48,503 bases of DNA, taken from Chromatiales bacterium. Lineage in GTDB: Bacteria; Pseudomonadota; Gammaproteobacteria; Chromatiales; Chromatiaceae. The notes beneath the pieces were generated by a model. That model saw only the letters and a list, made by a program, of their open reading frames with translations. It searched no databases and was not told where the DNA came from. A program made the translations under genes and the position numbers. The stretch is taken from positions 1-48,503 of the forward strand of contig JANQRK010000056.1 of the NCBI GenBank assembly GCA_028284585.1, written 5' to 3'. The first letter of the stretch is position 1. Each line of letters starts with the position of its first letter. Positions 17,493 to 26,439 of this stretch are shown one piece after another.

Positions 17493-18512
17493 TCAAGGCG
17501 CCGCATCGCGCTCCGTCGGCGTCACGTCAATCGTCCGGGTAGCACCGCGCGTGACGACTTCGAGCGACGAGTGCCGCCCGATCTTCTCTCCGTTCAGTAC
17601 CCGCAGAAGATCATCGACGCCTGAAACCGGTTGGCCGTCAACGGAGATCAGTACGTCTCCCTGCCGCAACCCGCCCTTGTCGGCGGGCGAGCCCGATGCA
17701 ACGCTCGCGATCATCACCGCGTGAGTCTGACGGATCCCGGCCTGGTGGGCCCATCGCTTGGGCACGGGTACCGTCTGTGCACTGATGCCGATAAAGGCCC
17801 TGCGGACCCGACCATGCCGGATGATCTCTGTAATGACGAACTTCGCCGTGTTGCTGGCGACTGCGAAACAGATGTTCTGGGCCCCCATGATCACGGCCGT
17901 ATTCACGCCGATGATTCGGCCGCTCGAATCCACCAGGGGGCCACCCGAGTTACCTGGATTCAACGCCGCATCGGTCTGGATGACATCGTCTATCAGATGC
18001 CCCGTTTGCGAACGGATGGAACGGCCGAGTGCGGAGACGATCCCAGCGGTGACGGTAGATTCAAAACCCAGCGGGTTACCGATCGCGATTGCGATCTGAC
18101 CGATGCGCAACGTTTTGGAATCGCCGAACTCCGCGAATGGGAGCGCCGATTCCGTTGCGCGAAGCAACGCGATGTCCGTCTGCGGGTCATCCCCGAGTCG
18201 CTGCGCTTCGATTTGGCGTCCATCGGCAAGGGTTAGCGTCACGATGCGCTCGCCCTGAACAACGTGGCTGTTCGTAACGACGAGCCCGTCCGGGGACAAC
18301 ACGGACCCAGATCCCAGACCGCCGCGACCCCCAGCACTGCTGCCGGGCTCTACGCGAACGACGGCTGGTCCGACATCGCCAACGACGGAGGAAACCGTGC
18401 GCGAATAGGCATCGATCAGCCCATCTTCTGGCGCGGACGATGCGCCGTGAGGCGATTGCTGTTCGGTTGCCCCTTCGTCCAGGACGAACGCCAGACTATC
18501 TGCACCCAACAT
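17493..18512 (-). CDS. HtrA/DegP-like S1C serine protease with PDZ domain
   Basis: This protein of about 340 residues combines a trypsin-like S1C protease domain and one PDZ domain. The triad is visible as VVTNSHVV (His near 83), TDIALL (Asp near 113) and LNPGNSGGPL (Ser near 189). The PDZ domain covers the last 100 residues (ASGSPADKGGLRQGDVLISV). I chose the ATG at 18512 because CGGAG precedes it; the frame is open to a TTG at 18539 and another ATG at 18530. No signal peptide or membrane anchor is visible, which is unusual for HtrA proteins and suggests a cytoplasmic enzyme. It lies upstream of the peroxiredoxin gene, fitting a protein-quality or oxidative-stress pair. Confidence 0.9.
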   Translation of the reverse strand: MLGADSLAFVLDEGATEQQSPHGASSAPEDGLIDAYSRTVSSVVGDVGPAVVRVEPGSSAGGRGGLGSGSVLSPDGLVVTNSHVVQGERIVTLTLADGRQIEAQRLGDDPQTDIALLRATESALPFAEFGDSKTLRIGQIAIAIGNPLGFESTVTAGIVSALGRSIRSQTGHLIDDVIQTDAALNPGNSGGPLVDSSGRIIGVNTAVIMGAQNICFAVASNTAKFVITEIIRHGRVRRAFIGISAQTVPVPKRWAHQAGIRQTHAVMIASVASGSPADKGGLRQGDVLISVDGQPVSGVDDLLRVLNGEKIGRHSSLEVVTRGATRTIDVTPTERDAAP

Positions 18513-19038
18513 GAGGAACTCCGTTGCCATCTCGAGCAACAGACACTGTGGGGACGAAAGCGGGGGATTTCAACAAGCCCTGGCGTTTGGGGGTAGTAAG
18601 GGCCGGGATCGGGCCGGTGCTGTTGGATGTGGAGCAGGCAAGAAAAATGCCCCGGACGGTGCCGGGGGCGAAGGGTTGAGGAGATTGATTGTTGTTGTGT
18701 TTGCTGGAGGCTCGGCTACAGGCAGTTCTGCTCATTGGTTTGAGGTGTCGTCGAAGCTATCGGCAATGCCCCTGGTGAATAGAGGGAGTTGGATTCGTGG
18801 AAACGACAAAATGTCGGTCTTCTTTACACCTTAGGTCGATGGCCAATCGACAGTTTCGTCTAACTCCTTGGAAGTCGGTTATTTCCCATTTATGGCAGAG
18901 TTCTTGCCTTCGTACGTACGGACACGCTTAGTTCGGGAACGCATCGGGGTCGGGTGTGGCCGCAGCTTCAACAGCAGGGCTGCGCGGATGCCCGGTAGCC
19001 GCAGTCAATAAGACAATCCACCCACAGGAGGCGATTCA
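18513..19038. other. Intergenic, no gene; contains one terminator-like hairpin
   Basis: No supported gene lies in these 526 bases between the divergent HtrA-like and CHRD genes. The only clear structure is the minus-strand hairpin at 18643-18669. An AGGAGG at the right end serves the CHRD gene. Confidence 0.45.
18643..18669 (-). terminator. Rho-independent-like terminator on the minus strand
   Basis: Read on the minus strand, CCCCGG pairs across a short loop with CCGGGG and is followed by CATTTTTC. No minus-strand gene lies just upstream of it, so it may be the end of a lost gene. Confidence 0.5.
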
Positions 19039-19584
19039 ATGCGACGACTAGCCAACCTATTATTTTTCGCCACGATCTTCACCTTCGCTTCGGTAGCCCA
19101 GGCTTCCGGCAACAGTGGATTTCGCTTCACTACCTTCGCCAGCGGCGAGCAGGAGGTCCCGCCGCCCGGGGTTCTGACCGACACGACGGCGAGGCTGAGA
19201 CTAAACTTCGCTAGAGACCTCTCGGAGGCCGAGTTCCGGCTGAGTGTCTTCGACGGCGAAGGCATCACCCAGGCGCACCTGCATTGCGCGCGGGCCGGTG
19301 AGAACGGACCGGTGGTGGTCTTCCTCTTCAATGTTGCCCCGGTGCCGGGTCCGGGCGGGGTCGATGTCAACGGGCGGATCGCCCATGGCGTAATCACCAA
19401 CGACGATATCTTGGCCACGGACCCTGACGCAAGCCCGGTCTGTGGGGTTACGATCAATAACATTGCCTCACTCTTTGCCGCAGTGCGTAAAGGGGTCATC
19501 TACCTGAATATACATTCCGAGGCGAACCCCCCTGGCGAAGTGCGGGGGCAGGTCTTCGCGTTCAGGGGTGCGAGCGACGACTGA
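19039..19584 (+). CDS. Secreted CHRD-domain protein
   Basis: This 181-residue protein has a signal peptide (MRRLANLLFFATIFTFASVAQA) and a single CHRD domain filling the rest: FTTFASGEQEVPPP, then FRLSVFDGEGITQAHLHCAR, and the ending VIYLNIHSEANPPGEVRGQV. This is the domain first seen in chordin and common as a stand-alone exported protein in bacteria; its biochemical role is not established. The segment AHLHCA...YLNIHS retains the conserved His residues. A strong AGGAGG lies eight bases before the ATG. It stands alone in the plus direction between the HtrA-like and SGNH-like genes. Confidence 0.92.
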   Translation: MRRLANLLFFATIFTFASVAQASGNSGFRFTTFASGEQEVPPPGVLTDTTARLRLNFARDLSEAEFRLSVFDGEGITQAHLHCARAGENGPVVVFLFNVAPVPGPGGVDVNGRIAHGVITNDDILATDPDASPVCGVTINNIASLFAAVRKGVIYLNIHSEANPPGEVRGQVFAFRGASDD

Positions 19585-19758
19585 ACGGCGGGTTGCTTAG
19601 GCCGCACTAATCGCCTGAGGCCGGTCCGCGGTACTTCTCCACGCTCAGGGTTTCTCCGATCAACCGGTGAGCCGCGGACGTGACTGGATGAGCCGGAGCC
19701 TGGATCAGCGACACCAGGCAGGCATCTGCAGCCGACTCCCCTACCACCCGAGGTCCCC

Positions 19759-19790
19759 TACCACCCCTTTACGGGGCGGCTGTGGTTTTT
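19759..19790 (+). terminator. Possible terminator downstream of the CHRD gene
   Basis: ACCACCCC, a short TTTA loop and CGGGGCGGCTGTGGT form an imperfect hairpin followed by five T. It lies about 175 bases past the CHRD stop and is the only terminator-like structure in the 264-base gap. Confidence 0.4.
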
Positions 19791-19848
19791 GGGTAGCTCC
19801 CTTAGCGTCGAGTCTGAGTGTGCCCGTACAACCGTCCTACGTCAGACT

Positions 19849-21015
19849 CTAGGGCATCCAGTCCCACAACTCATTGGCAGCCGCATTAGCCGTGGGGAGG
19901 TCAGCGTGAAGGCCGTCGAAGGCGCTGTATGGGCCTATCCATGGTTCCTCGCGCGGGTTGTTGAAGCTATCGTAATAATTGTCCGCCTTCTGGTCGTAGG
20001 CTGGCTGACAGCCCCTCCATATCGACATTTTGACGTTCGACAAGGTGGTCGGATAACCGGTGACGGTCGGCACTGCCAGGCCGTGGTCTTGAAAGAACTT
20101 GCGCAGAAGTTGTACGTTGGCCTCCTTGAGCGCCCACCTTGGAAGGGGATCGTCTTCGGGCAAGCAAAGCACGTCGCCACTCAGGCCTATGAGCACTTTA
20201 TCCAGGGTGTCACGCTTCTGTATCTCAGGGAGTATCCAGGCTGCAATATCAATGAAGCCATTCGAGCCGCCACATGTGGCAAGCACCGTGTTGTGAGTGG
20301 TGCCGTAGATATTGCGCAACGAGCTGGCGAGGATTGTGTCGACGCTAGCGCCGACCACCATCACCGTCTTCTTGGTCGGGTCGATCTGTGCGTCGGTTGA
20401 TTCAATTCCACTACCGGTGAAAACGCCCATGGGGGTGGTCCATCCCTGAGCCGAGCCACTCCAGGTGCCCCCTACACAGGGCGGTGTACCGTGCGGGTAA
20501 ATTGAACTCTTGACGTAACCGTGGATCGCCGCGACGTAGCATCCTTGAGCCTCAAACGAGTCGATTCGGTCTGGGTTGGCGGTGCTGATGTGGTTAGTGC
20601 TAGCTTCACACAGCAACCGCTTAAGCTGCACCCAGCCCGGTTTCGGGACCGTGGACACATAGCCGAGTATACCTCCCTCCTGCACCCAGTTCTCGGTGGC
20701 TAGCAGCGCCAGGCGCTCGGCATCCGAAGTGGTAATTATGTGGTTACTAGTGCTGATGGAGAACAATCGCCACATCGGGGCGCGGTTGGGCCCGTCTGAG
20801 TCAACATAAACGTAGCCGTCGACCCCAAAGTAGCGCCAAGCAGCTGCGCCAAGCAAGTTCCGCCTCTCGCTCAGGCTCACTGAGGTCAGCGAATCCGCCC
20901 CTGATTTCTGGTCGAAGGCATAGAGTGGCTTGGTGAAGTCGCTAGCGAAAACTGGGTTGGTGGCAAGACAACCAGTTGCTAAAACCACGGCAAAGAATGC
21001 GATCAGTTTTTTCAT
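19849..21015 (-). CDS. Secreted protein: DUF5648-like domain plus SGNH-hydrolase-like domain
   Basis: The start was placed at the ATG at 21015, which opens a clean signal peptide (MKKLIAFFAVVLATGCLATN); the 48 residues upstream are basic and unlikely. Residues about 25 to 175 hold two repeats of the DUF5648 pattern: MWRLFSISTSNHIITTSDAE ending GGILGYV, and KRLLCEASTNHISTANPDRI ending IHGYV. The C-terminal 210 residues look like an SGNH/GDSL hydrolase: MVVGASVDTI in block I position and FDGLHAD near the end with the DxxH pair. This combination suggests a secreted esterase or deacetylase with a binding module. The domain calls are pattern-based and moderate; the secreted nature is firm. Confidence 0.72.
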   Translation of the reverse strand: MKKLIAFFAVVLATGCLATNPVFASDFTKPLYAFDQKSGADSLTSVSLSERRNLLGAAAWRYFGVDGYVYVDSDGPNRAPMWRLFSISTSNHIITTSDAERLALLATENWVQEGGILGYVSTVPKPGWVQLKRLLCEASTNHISTANPDRIDSFEAQGCYVAAIHGYVKSSIYPHGTPPCVGGTWSGSAQGWTTPMGVFTGSGIESTDAQIDPTKKTVMVVGASVDTILASSLRNIYGTTHNTVLATCGGSNGFIDIAAWILPEIQKRDTLDKVLIGLSGDVLCLPEDDPLPRWALKEANVQLLRKFFQDHGLAVPTVTGYPTTLSNVKMSIWRGCQPAYDQKADNYYDSFNNPREEPWIGPYSAFDGLHADLPTANAAANELWDWMP

Positions 21016-21511
21016 AACGTCGTTGTCCTTAACATGGGCATGAAGTAAAGGAGGGTAGACGAAGCCGAACGTTTTGAGAAGTTGCTTGTGGCGTGCTGGT
21101 CTCTCGGGTCGTCTTCGCGTGACTGGGATGATGTCCAGACTAGCCGGCGGGGCATGCAATTTGATTCATCCCAGCCGTCGGCCCAGATTAAGGCCGTCAG
21201 ATTACAATTGCGTTACATCGTCGAGCGGGCGTAAGTCGTCGTGCCGGTCGAACACAAAATCGATTGCCTCATCGTGGGGACATCTCAATATTCGAACTTA
21301 CGCTGTAAAAACATGCATCGCAGGGGCGCTGCGGTAGCGCTCGTAGGAGATCGCCCGGGAAGATTCGGGAGGTATTTTGAACGCTCTATAAGTTAGCGGG
21401 ATCTATACCGGTTCGAGCTGCTCAAATTAATAACGGCCTATCGGCTCCTTGAGTACGGTAGTGCGCAAGGGCATCTGTCGGAAAAAGATATAGGGTTTAA
21501 CGCCTTTATCC
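21016..21511. other. Intergenic, nothing recognised
   Basis: These 496 bases separate two minus-strand secreted-protein genes. Apart from a probable ribosome site for the left gene near 21025, I see no gene, RNA or repeat. Confidence 0.4.
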
Positions 21512-22774
21512 TTATTGCCCAGCCGGTTGGTACTCGACATCGAAAAAATCAAATCTTAGTGAGCCGAGATCCAGTCGTCCGTTCCGCTGTAGGTCCACAC
21601 CAAAGTAGAAGCGGGCACGCCCGGGTTCCAGTGCTGGCAATGAATCCACAAATAGGGGAAATCCCAGACTTGGGAATGAAACCAGTTTCCCTTGGTAGGC
21701 GGGCGCGATAGCGCCGATGTCATCTCCGACGCTGGTCCAGCTCGCCGGAGAGTCGAATGAATAAGTGTAGTAGTACCAACCTGACGGGAATTCGGCTACA
21801 ACCCACCAGTCGGCGTCCCGGCCTATATCCTCGTATGCTTTAAGTTTGAGCCACACATGAAATTCATTGTCTGAAGCACTAGTCGTAGGCCATGGCTGTA
21901 CTAGCTCACGGCCCACGCCCGTCAAGATCCCCGTTGTTTCCGGCACTACGATGATCTCTGGCACTGCGGGTATGTAAGCCTCGATGTCTGTTCCAATGGC
22001 TATGTCGTCAAACACTGCCCAGCCATGCTCGTCCACGCTCAGATTGATCTGGTGTACCTCCGCACCGTTAGGTACAAATCCTGGCAGTCTTTTGAAGTCG
22101 TCGAACAAGTTGCGGTTGTACTGGCCCCCGGTACGATCAAGGAAGATCTCACGGTAGAGGTCCCCAAAATTTGCATTTGGTATGTTGGCTTCGGCACCAG
22201 GTGAACGCTGCAGCACATAGGCCAGAATGTTGCCCCGATTGTCCACAACCCGGAGTGAGATATTGTCAAAGCAGGGCGGACCTATGCAGTTTCGTCCCCA
22301 TCCCTGTCGCCGAGGATTCGATAGTATCCCGCGCTGTTCAAACGCGATCCGAGTACGAGCCGTTATCGGGATGGAAAAACCCTTGTTGAGGTTTGACGAA
22401 CCGAATCGACTGGCATCTACCAAGTCGAGCCAGATATTGTCGCTGCAGGTACTGTTGCTGTCGTGCGAAATCAGCCGCAGTTCTTTACCGCGGGCAGTGC
22501 GATCTATATTTACCTCGTGGGGTGAAGGCCCGCACTCCGGGAACTCTGATACCGTGTCGCCAATGAGCCAGGTCCCTTCGTCAGCATGGAGAAAATCATC
22601 ATTGATTGGTGAGTATATCCATCCCGTCGCGCTCTCCCAGCTCTCTTCAAATCCGTGAGCCGTTGCCGCGGCAAGCGCCAAAAGCATCAGCAATGCTATC
22701 GGGGAAGCCCCGGACGCGCGGAGAACTGACCGGCCTGCGGACCCCTTTGACAAAAAGCACATGAATCGGCACAT
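21512..22774 (-). CDS. Secreted protein of unknown function
   Basis: I do not recognise this 420-residue protein. The start at 22774 is supported by AGGGAGG about eight bases upstream. A positively charged N-terminus and hydrophobic stretch (SPIALLMLLALAAATAHG) ending near residue 41 make an export signal. The mature part starts FEESWESATGWIYS and contains concanavalin-like features: alternating beta strands, GWAVFDDIAIGTD typical of jelly-roll carbohydrate-binding or LamG-type modules, and a second beta domain with WYYYTYSFDSPASWTSVGDD. There is no PEP-CTERM tail or lipobox. It could be a secreted adhesin or carbohydrate-binding protein; this is inference. Confidence 0.75.
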   Translation of the reverse strand: MCRFMCFLSKGSAGRSVLRASGASPIALLMLLALAAATAHGFEESWESATGWIYSPINDDFLHADEGTWLIGDTVSEFPECGPSPHEVNIDRTARGKELRLISHDSNSTCSDNIWLDLVDASRFGSSNLNKGFSIPITARTRIAFEQRGILSNPRRQGWGRNCIGPPCFDNISLRVVDNRGNILAYVLQRSPGAEANIPNANFGDLYREIFLDRTGGQYNRNLFDDFKRLPGFVPNGAEVHQINLSVDEHGWAVFDDIAIGTDIEAYIPAVPEIIVVPETTGILTGVGRELVQPWPTTSASDNEFHVWLKLKAYEDIGRDADWWVVAEFPSGWYYYTYSFDSPASWTSVGDDIGAIAPAYQGKLVSFPSLGFPLFVDSLPALEPGRARFYFGVDLQRNGRLDLGSLRFDFFDVEYQPAGQ

Positions 22775-22802
22775 GCGGCAATCCTCCCTGTTGCTTCTTT
22801 TC

Positions 22803-23285
22803 TTACGTTGAGTTGTAGCACGAAAGAAGGCTGCGGGCTGGCTGCGGTGATGATGGCGGTTGTGATACGGCAACAGGTGGTTGCCACCAAGGGATGTCTG
22901 AACCCTGGGGCATCGGGGCCTCGATCGCGTCGAGGACCTTGCGATCTTCGCCGAAGCTCTCGATGAAGTACCTCGCCGGGGTGATTTTCCGCCCTGAGTG
23001 GCCGTACAGGTCGAGGTGAGCGAATAAGGAATTGAATGAGCTGAAGGTTAGCGAGGAGTAGGTCCCGGTCAGACCGTGGCCGGGTAGCCGGAGCCGGCCG
23101 ACCCCAGGGCCTGGGGCAATTCCAATTGCCCACCCGGAGCGCATGGCCTCCGGCATGTGGTGCGGTGGTGTTGCCGCCTTGCACCAAAAAAGGCACCAAA
23201 AGGCCATTAAAAATGGGTTGGTCGAGGTAATTACTAACACAAACACCAAAAACAAGGCCTTTTGTGCCTGTTTTGGTGAAACCAT
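22803..23285 (-). CDS. Doubtful 160-residue open frame upstream of the secreted protein
   Basis: An ATG-initiated frame runs from within an inverted-repeat region to 28 bases before the secreted protein gene, on the same strand. The N-terminal third is derived from the repeats and looks artificial. The middle piece (YGHSGRKITPARYFIESFGE and on) looks more protein-like, but I do not recognise it. It may be a real small gene or a remnant. Confidence 0.25.
   Translation of the reverse strand: MVSPKQAQKALFLVFVLVITSTNPFLMAFWCLFWCKAATPPHHMPEAMRSGWAIGIAPGPGVGRLRLPGHGLTGTYSSLTFSSFNSLFAHLDLYGHSGRKITPARYFIESFGEDRKVLDAIEAPMPQGSDIPWWQPPVAVSQPPSSPQPARSLLSCYNST
23181..23280. repeat. Cluster of CACCAAAA repeats with a paired inverted repeat
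   Basis: AGGCACCAAAAGGCC at 23191-23205 faces GGCCTTTTGTGCCT at 23256-23269, one base short of a perfect inverted repeat. Further CACCAAAA copies lie at 23182 and 23244, and an inverted copy TTTTGGTG at 23271. It could fold into a long hairpin or bind a protein dimer. Confidence 0.6.
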
Positions 23286-23445
23286 ACTTTCAAGATGGTT
23301 GTAGTCTACTGAGGGTCCAGCGGACGTTTGCAGGGTGCTGGCGGGCGGCGGCGACTACTCGTTTCTCGTCGATCTTATAGACGTCGAGATGGGGCGGAAG
23401 GGCTCCCTCGGACGCCAAGTCAGTGTCAGATTTGATCGAAACCCG

Positions 23446-24015
23446 ATGAATCCCGATATCGTCCTTCGACCGGCCTCTCAGTCAGACGCATCCCTACTCG
23501 AACGTTGGGATCGACAGCCACACGTCATTTCGGCAACCACCGACGATCCCGCCGCCGAGAAAGCTTTTGTAGACGCATATTGGCCCGACGAGCTCGCTGC
23601 GCAGGACGAACACAACGAGTATTTGATTGCCGAATTGTGTGGGCAACCCATAGGAGCGATGCAAATCATCGATCCACACCTGGAAAGCACGCACTATTGG
23701 GGTGAGATACAGCCAAACTTGTGTGCAATCGATATCTGGATAGGGGAACCAGACTGTCTTGGCAGGGGCTATGGCGAAACTATGATGCGTCTCGCTTTGC
23801 AACGCTGTTTCGCCGATCCGACAGTTACAGCAATCGTCATTGATCCGCTGGCGAGTAATGTTCGTGCTCACAAGTTTTATCGTCGCCTCGGCTTCACACC
23901 GGTCGGCCGCCGAAAGTTTGGTGACGACGACTGTCTTGTGCACGAATTAAAACGCCAGAACTGGCGTTCGAATTTCTCGGAAGACGCGATCGCGATACAA
24001 GCCGGGACAGAGTGA
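23446..24015 (+). CDS. GNAT-family N-acetyltransferase (AAC(6')/RimJ-like)
   Basis: This 189-residue protein is a GNAT acetyltransferase of the group that includes aminoglycoside 6'-N-acetyltransferases of the AacA4/AAC(6')-Ib type. It starts IVLRPASQSDASLLERW, has IDIWIGEPDCLGRGYGETMM with the acetyl-CoA loop (GRGYG), and ends with NVRAHKFYRRLGFTPVGRR. The ATG at 23446 fits the family N-terminus, although the ribosome site is weak and the frame is open further upstream. The real substrate may be an aminoglycoside, another amine or a siderophore precursor; sequence alone does not decide. It sits among debris on the island, so lateral gain is likely. Confidence 0.87.
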   Translation: MNPDIVLRPASQSDASLLERWDRQPHVISATTDDPAAEKAFVDAYWPDELAAQDEHNEYLIAELCGQPIGAMQIIDPHLESTHYWGEIQPNLCAIDIWIGEPDCLGRGYGETMMRLALQRCFADPTVTAIVIDPLASNVRAHKFYRRLGFTPVGRRKFGDDDCLVHELKRQNWRSNFSEDAIAIQAGTE

Positions 24016-24376
24016 TCTGACAAGGCCTGGCGTTCCAGGTAGCGGCCGATGCGCAGCGCCAAGGCCTGGGTCAGTCGGGCAAGCTAGGCGCTGGTCGGGG
24101 CCTGCACCCAGCGGAAGCTACCAGGCGCTCGGCAGGACACCTGTCGAAGCGCAAGCGCAGGAAACCGTGCCCGAGACGCGCGCACTTGATGTACTCCTCT
24201 AACTCCTGCTGCGCATACTCCGGCAAGTCCGCGCCCTGCACAGCCAGATGCACCTTGAATGCAGGATAGTGTTCCTCGACGAGTGGATAAGCGAGGGTGC
24301 GCTCCGGGCGGTGACGCACATACGACGGCGCGCCAATAACCGAACTGGCCTCCATGCCAGTCGGCGAAGGCACCAT
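24010..24376 (-). pseudogene. IS91-family transposase remnant (N-terminal zinc domain)
   Basis: Starting near 24376, SYVRHRPERTLAYPLVEEHY and then EEYIKCARLGHGFLRLRFDR match the N-terminal zinc-binding domain of IS91 transposases. After CPAERLVA the frame breaks and the zinc ribbon is lost. A separate piece near 24062 reads ALRIGRYLERQALSDHS, which matches a region downstream of the domain found at 16.1 kb. The element was thus internally deleted. The Y2 catalytic domain and both ends are missing. Confidence 0.7.
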
Positions 24377-24516
24377 GATCGCATCCTTGCGAAGTTGTCC
24401 TGCGGCACAGGGTATCAGGCCGAGTGGCTATCCCTGCTTTATCGTCGTGATGGATCGTCACTCTTAAGGGCTCCCGACCCGCTGGATTTCTTCTAGGTCA
24501 ACCGCTACCTTGGGGC

Positions 24517-26433
24517 ATGGCGCAAGGTGTCGAAGAAGCGAGGAAAGGGGCGGGCGCTTCGGGGAGACGGCCGGGAGAGGCGGCCGACGGGAAGCGTCGG
24601 CGCGGCGGATGCCTGATCCCGATTGTACTCGGCGTCGCGCTGTTCTTCGTGCTGCGCGATTTCACCGATCTTCCCTTCGCCGTCGGCCTGGCGCTGCTCG
24701 CCGCAGTGCTCGGCTACTGGGGCGGCTACCTTGTGTTTGCGTCGCTGCCGGACGCCTTTTTTAACCCATGGCTTGCCGGCACCTTGGTACTCGGTGTGCT
24801 GCTCCTGTGCGGTGCGCTTCTCGCGCTTGCGCCGGCCGCGCCGGGCGACGTGCTCGCGCGCTCGACGCAGGGCTGGAATCTGCTCGAGAGCCGGATTGCA
24901 CGACTCGAGGCGGCGATCGAAGCGGATGACGTCGCGCTCGTCGCTAAGCTGGCGGGGCGAGGGCTCGGCGATCCGGCGGCTCGGGACAGGTCCGGCAATC
25001 CCGTGCTGCACCGCGCGAGCGGAGCAGAAATGGTGGCCGCACTGCTCGACGCCGGGCTCGACCCGGATGCCGCGGACGAGCGCGGTCACACACTGCTGAT
25101 GCGGACCGACGACATCGACGTCGTGCGCCTACTGCTCACCGGCGGGGCCGATCCGAACGCCCGCAGCCGGCAGGGCTTCACCGCGTTGATGCAGCAGGGA
25201 GATCAGCCCGCCGAACTGATTGAGCTGCTCCTCGAAGGCGGCGCCGATGTGCACGCGGAGAACGACAGCGGCCGCACGGTCGCGGATCTCGTGCGCGGTC
25301 CGGGGCGAACACTCCTGCAGCGTTACGCGGGGGGACAGCCGCTCCGGGAGACCGGTGATGTGACGCCGCGCGGTAGCGGCGCATGGCATGTCGCGGGGTC
25401 GGGCGCGCCGGGCCCCGGAGACGCTGCCGTGATGCTCGATGGCGAAGAACTCCGTCCAGGCGACGTTGGAAGCTTGTCGATCGTTGTAGACAACACGGGC
25501 GGCGCGGATCGCGTCGTTTCCATAGATGCAGTCCTCGACAACGGCGTGCTGTTCGTCGACGCGTCTCACGGGGGCGGGGTTCAGAAGCTCGGACGGCCGG
25601 GGCCGACGAGTAAGGTCCGGTGGCCGCTGCTCTCCCTGCCCGCCGGCGCACGTGGCGCACTGTCGCTCACGGTCCTCGCCCGCCCGGACGATGCGGTTGC
25701 GGACCTCGCGACCGGCGGCTGGGGCGTTGATGTCCGCGTCGTTGATCTGCCGGAACGCACGGAGCAGGTCTTTTCGATCCACGACGAGCGCGCAGGGCCG
25801 GATTCGCGCGCCGATTTGGCGGATCCGTTTACGTTTGTGATGGCGTACCTGCCGACAATCGTCGTGGCGCTTATCGTGATATTCCTAATCCGCCGCCGCT
25901 CCGGGGAGACGCACACGGAACGCGCATCCCGGTTTGGACGGACCTTCGCACTGGCGTGCGCACTGCTCTGTCTGATCGTGGCTGCGGGACTGCTGGTATC
26001 CATCGCAGAGCCATACGTCCGCTTCGAGGCGACGCCTTGCGAGATTCTCGACCAGCGCGTTGTCGCGACACTGGTCGAGCCCGGGTCGACCTCGGGCACC
26101 GTTCGGGGGTCATACCGCGAGAGTCGCCGGCCCACGATGCAGGGACATCCGCTTGCCGCGGTTGCGATCGAATGGGGCGGGGAGCGACTGATCACGGCCG
26201 GCTGGGCCGCAGACGGCCCAACGCGCTCCCCGCAGGAGCTGCGCGGATTCCCGATCGGGAGCACCGCGACGTGCTGGATCGACGCGGACGAGCCGCGACG
26301 CTTCGTCATCGTCCGCGCGCCATCAGCCGCGGCGATTTTCGGGATCCTGATGCTGCTCGGCGTCGCGCTGCTGCTCTACCTTGGGGGCACACGCCTCACG
26401 CAACGCAAGGGCAGACGCACAGCGGCGCCGTGA
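24517..26433 (+). CDS. Multi-domain membrane protein: ankyrin repeats and a DUF3592-like tail
   Basis: This 638-residue protein has an unusual build. Three hydrophobic segments lie near residues 33-48, 52-75 and 84-107. Residues about 130 to 275 carry ankyrin-type repeats (NPVLHRASGAEMVAALLDAG, HTLLMRTDDIDVVRLLLTGG, FTALMQQGDQPAELIELLLE). Residues about 290 to 420 form a beta domain with VDNTGGADRVVSIDAVLDNG. Two more helices near 428-450 and 475-497 precede a segment like DUF3592 (ATPCEILDQRVV ... FPIGSTATCWIDADEPRRFV) and a last helix. The gene is clearly richer in GC than its neighbours, a sign of separate acquisition. Its function is unknown; an interaction or sensing role at the membrane is plausible. 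Confidence 0.8.
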   Translation: MAQGVEEARKGAGASGRRPGEAADGKRRRGGCLIPIVLGVALFFVLRDFTDLPFAVGLALLAAVLGYWGGYLVFASLPDAFFNPWLAGTLVLGVLLLCGALLALAPAAPGDVLARSTQGWNLLESRIARLEAAIEADDVALVAKLAGRGLGDPAARDRSGNPVLHRASGAEMVAALLDAGLDPDAADERGHTLLMRTDDIDVVRLLLTGGADPNARSRQGFTALMQQGDQPAELIELLLEGGADVHAENDSGRTVADLVRGPGRTLLQRYAGGQPLRETGDVTPRGSGAWHVAGSGAPGPGDAAVMLDGEELRPGDVGSLSIVVDNTGGADRVVSIDAVLDNGVLFVDASHGGGVQKLGRPGPTSKVRWPLLSLPAGARGALSLTVLARPDDAVADLATGGWGVDVRVVDLPERTEQVFSIHDERAGPDSRADLADPFTFVMAYLPTIVVALIVIFLIRRRSGETHTERASRFGRTFALACALLCLIVAAGLLVSIAEPYVRFEATPCEILDQRVVATLVEPGSTSGTVRGSYRESRRPTMQGHPLAAVAIEWGGERLITAGWAADGPTRSPQELRGFPIGSTATCWIDADEPRRFVIVRAPSAAAIFGILMLLGVALLLYLGGTRLTQRKGRRTAAP

Positions 26434-26439
26434 GGCCGC

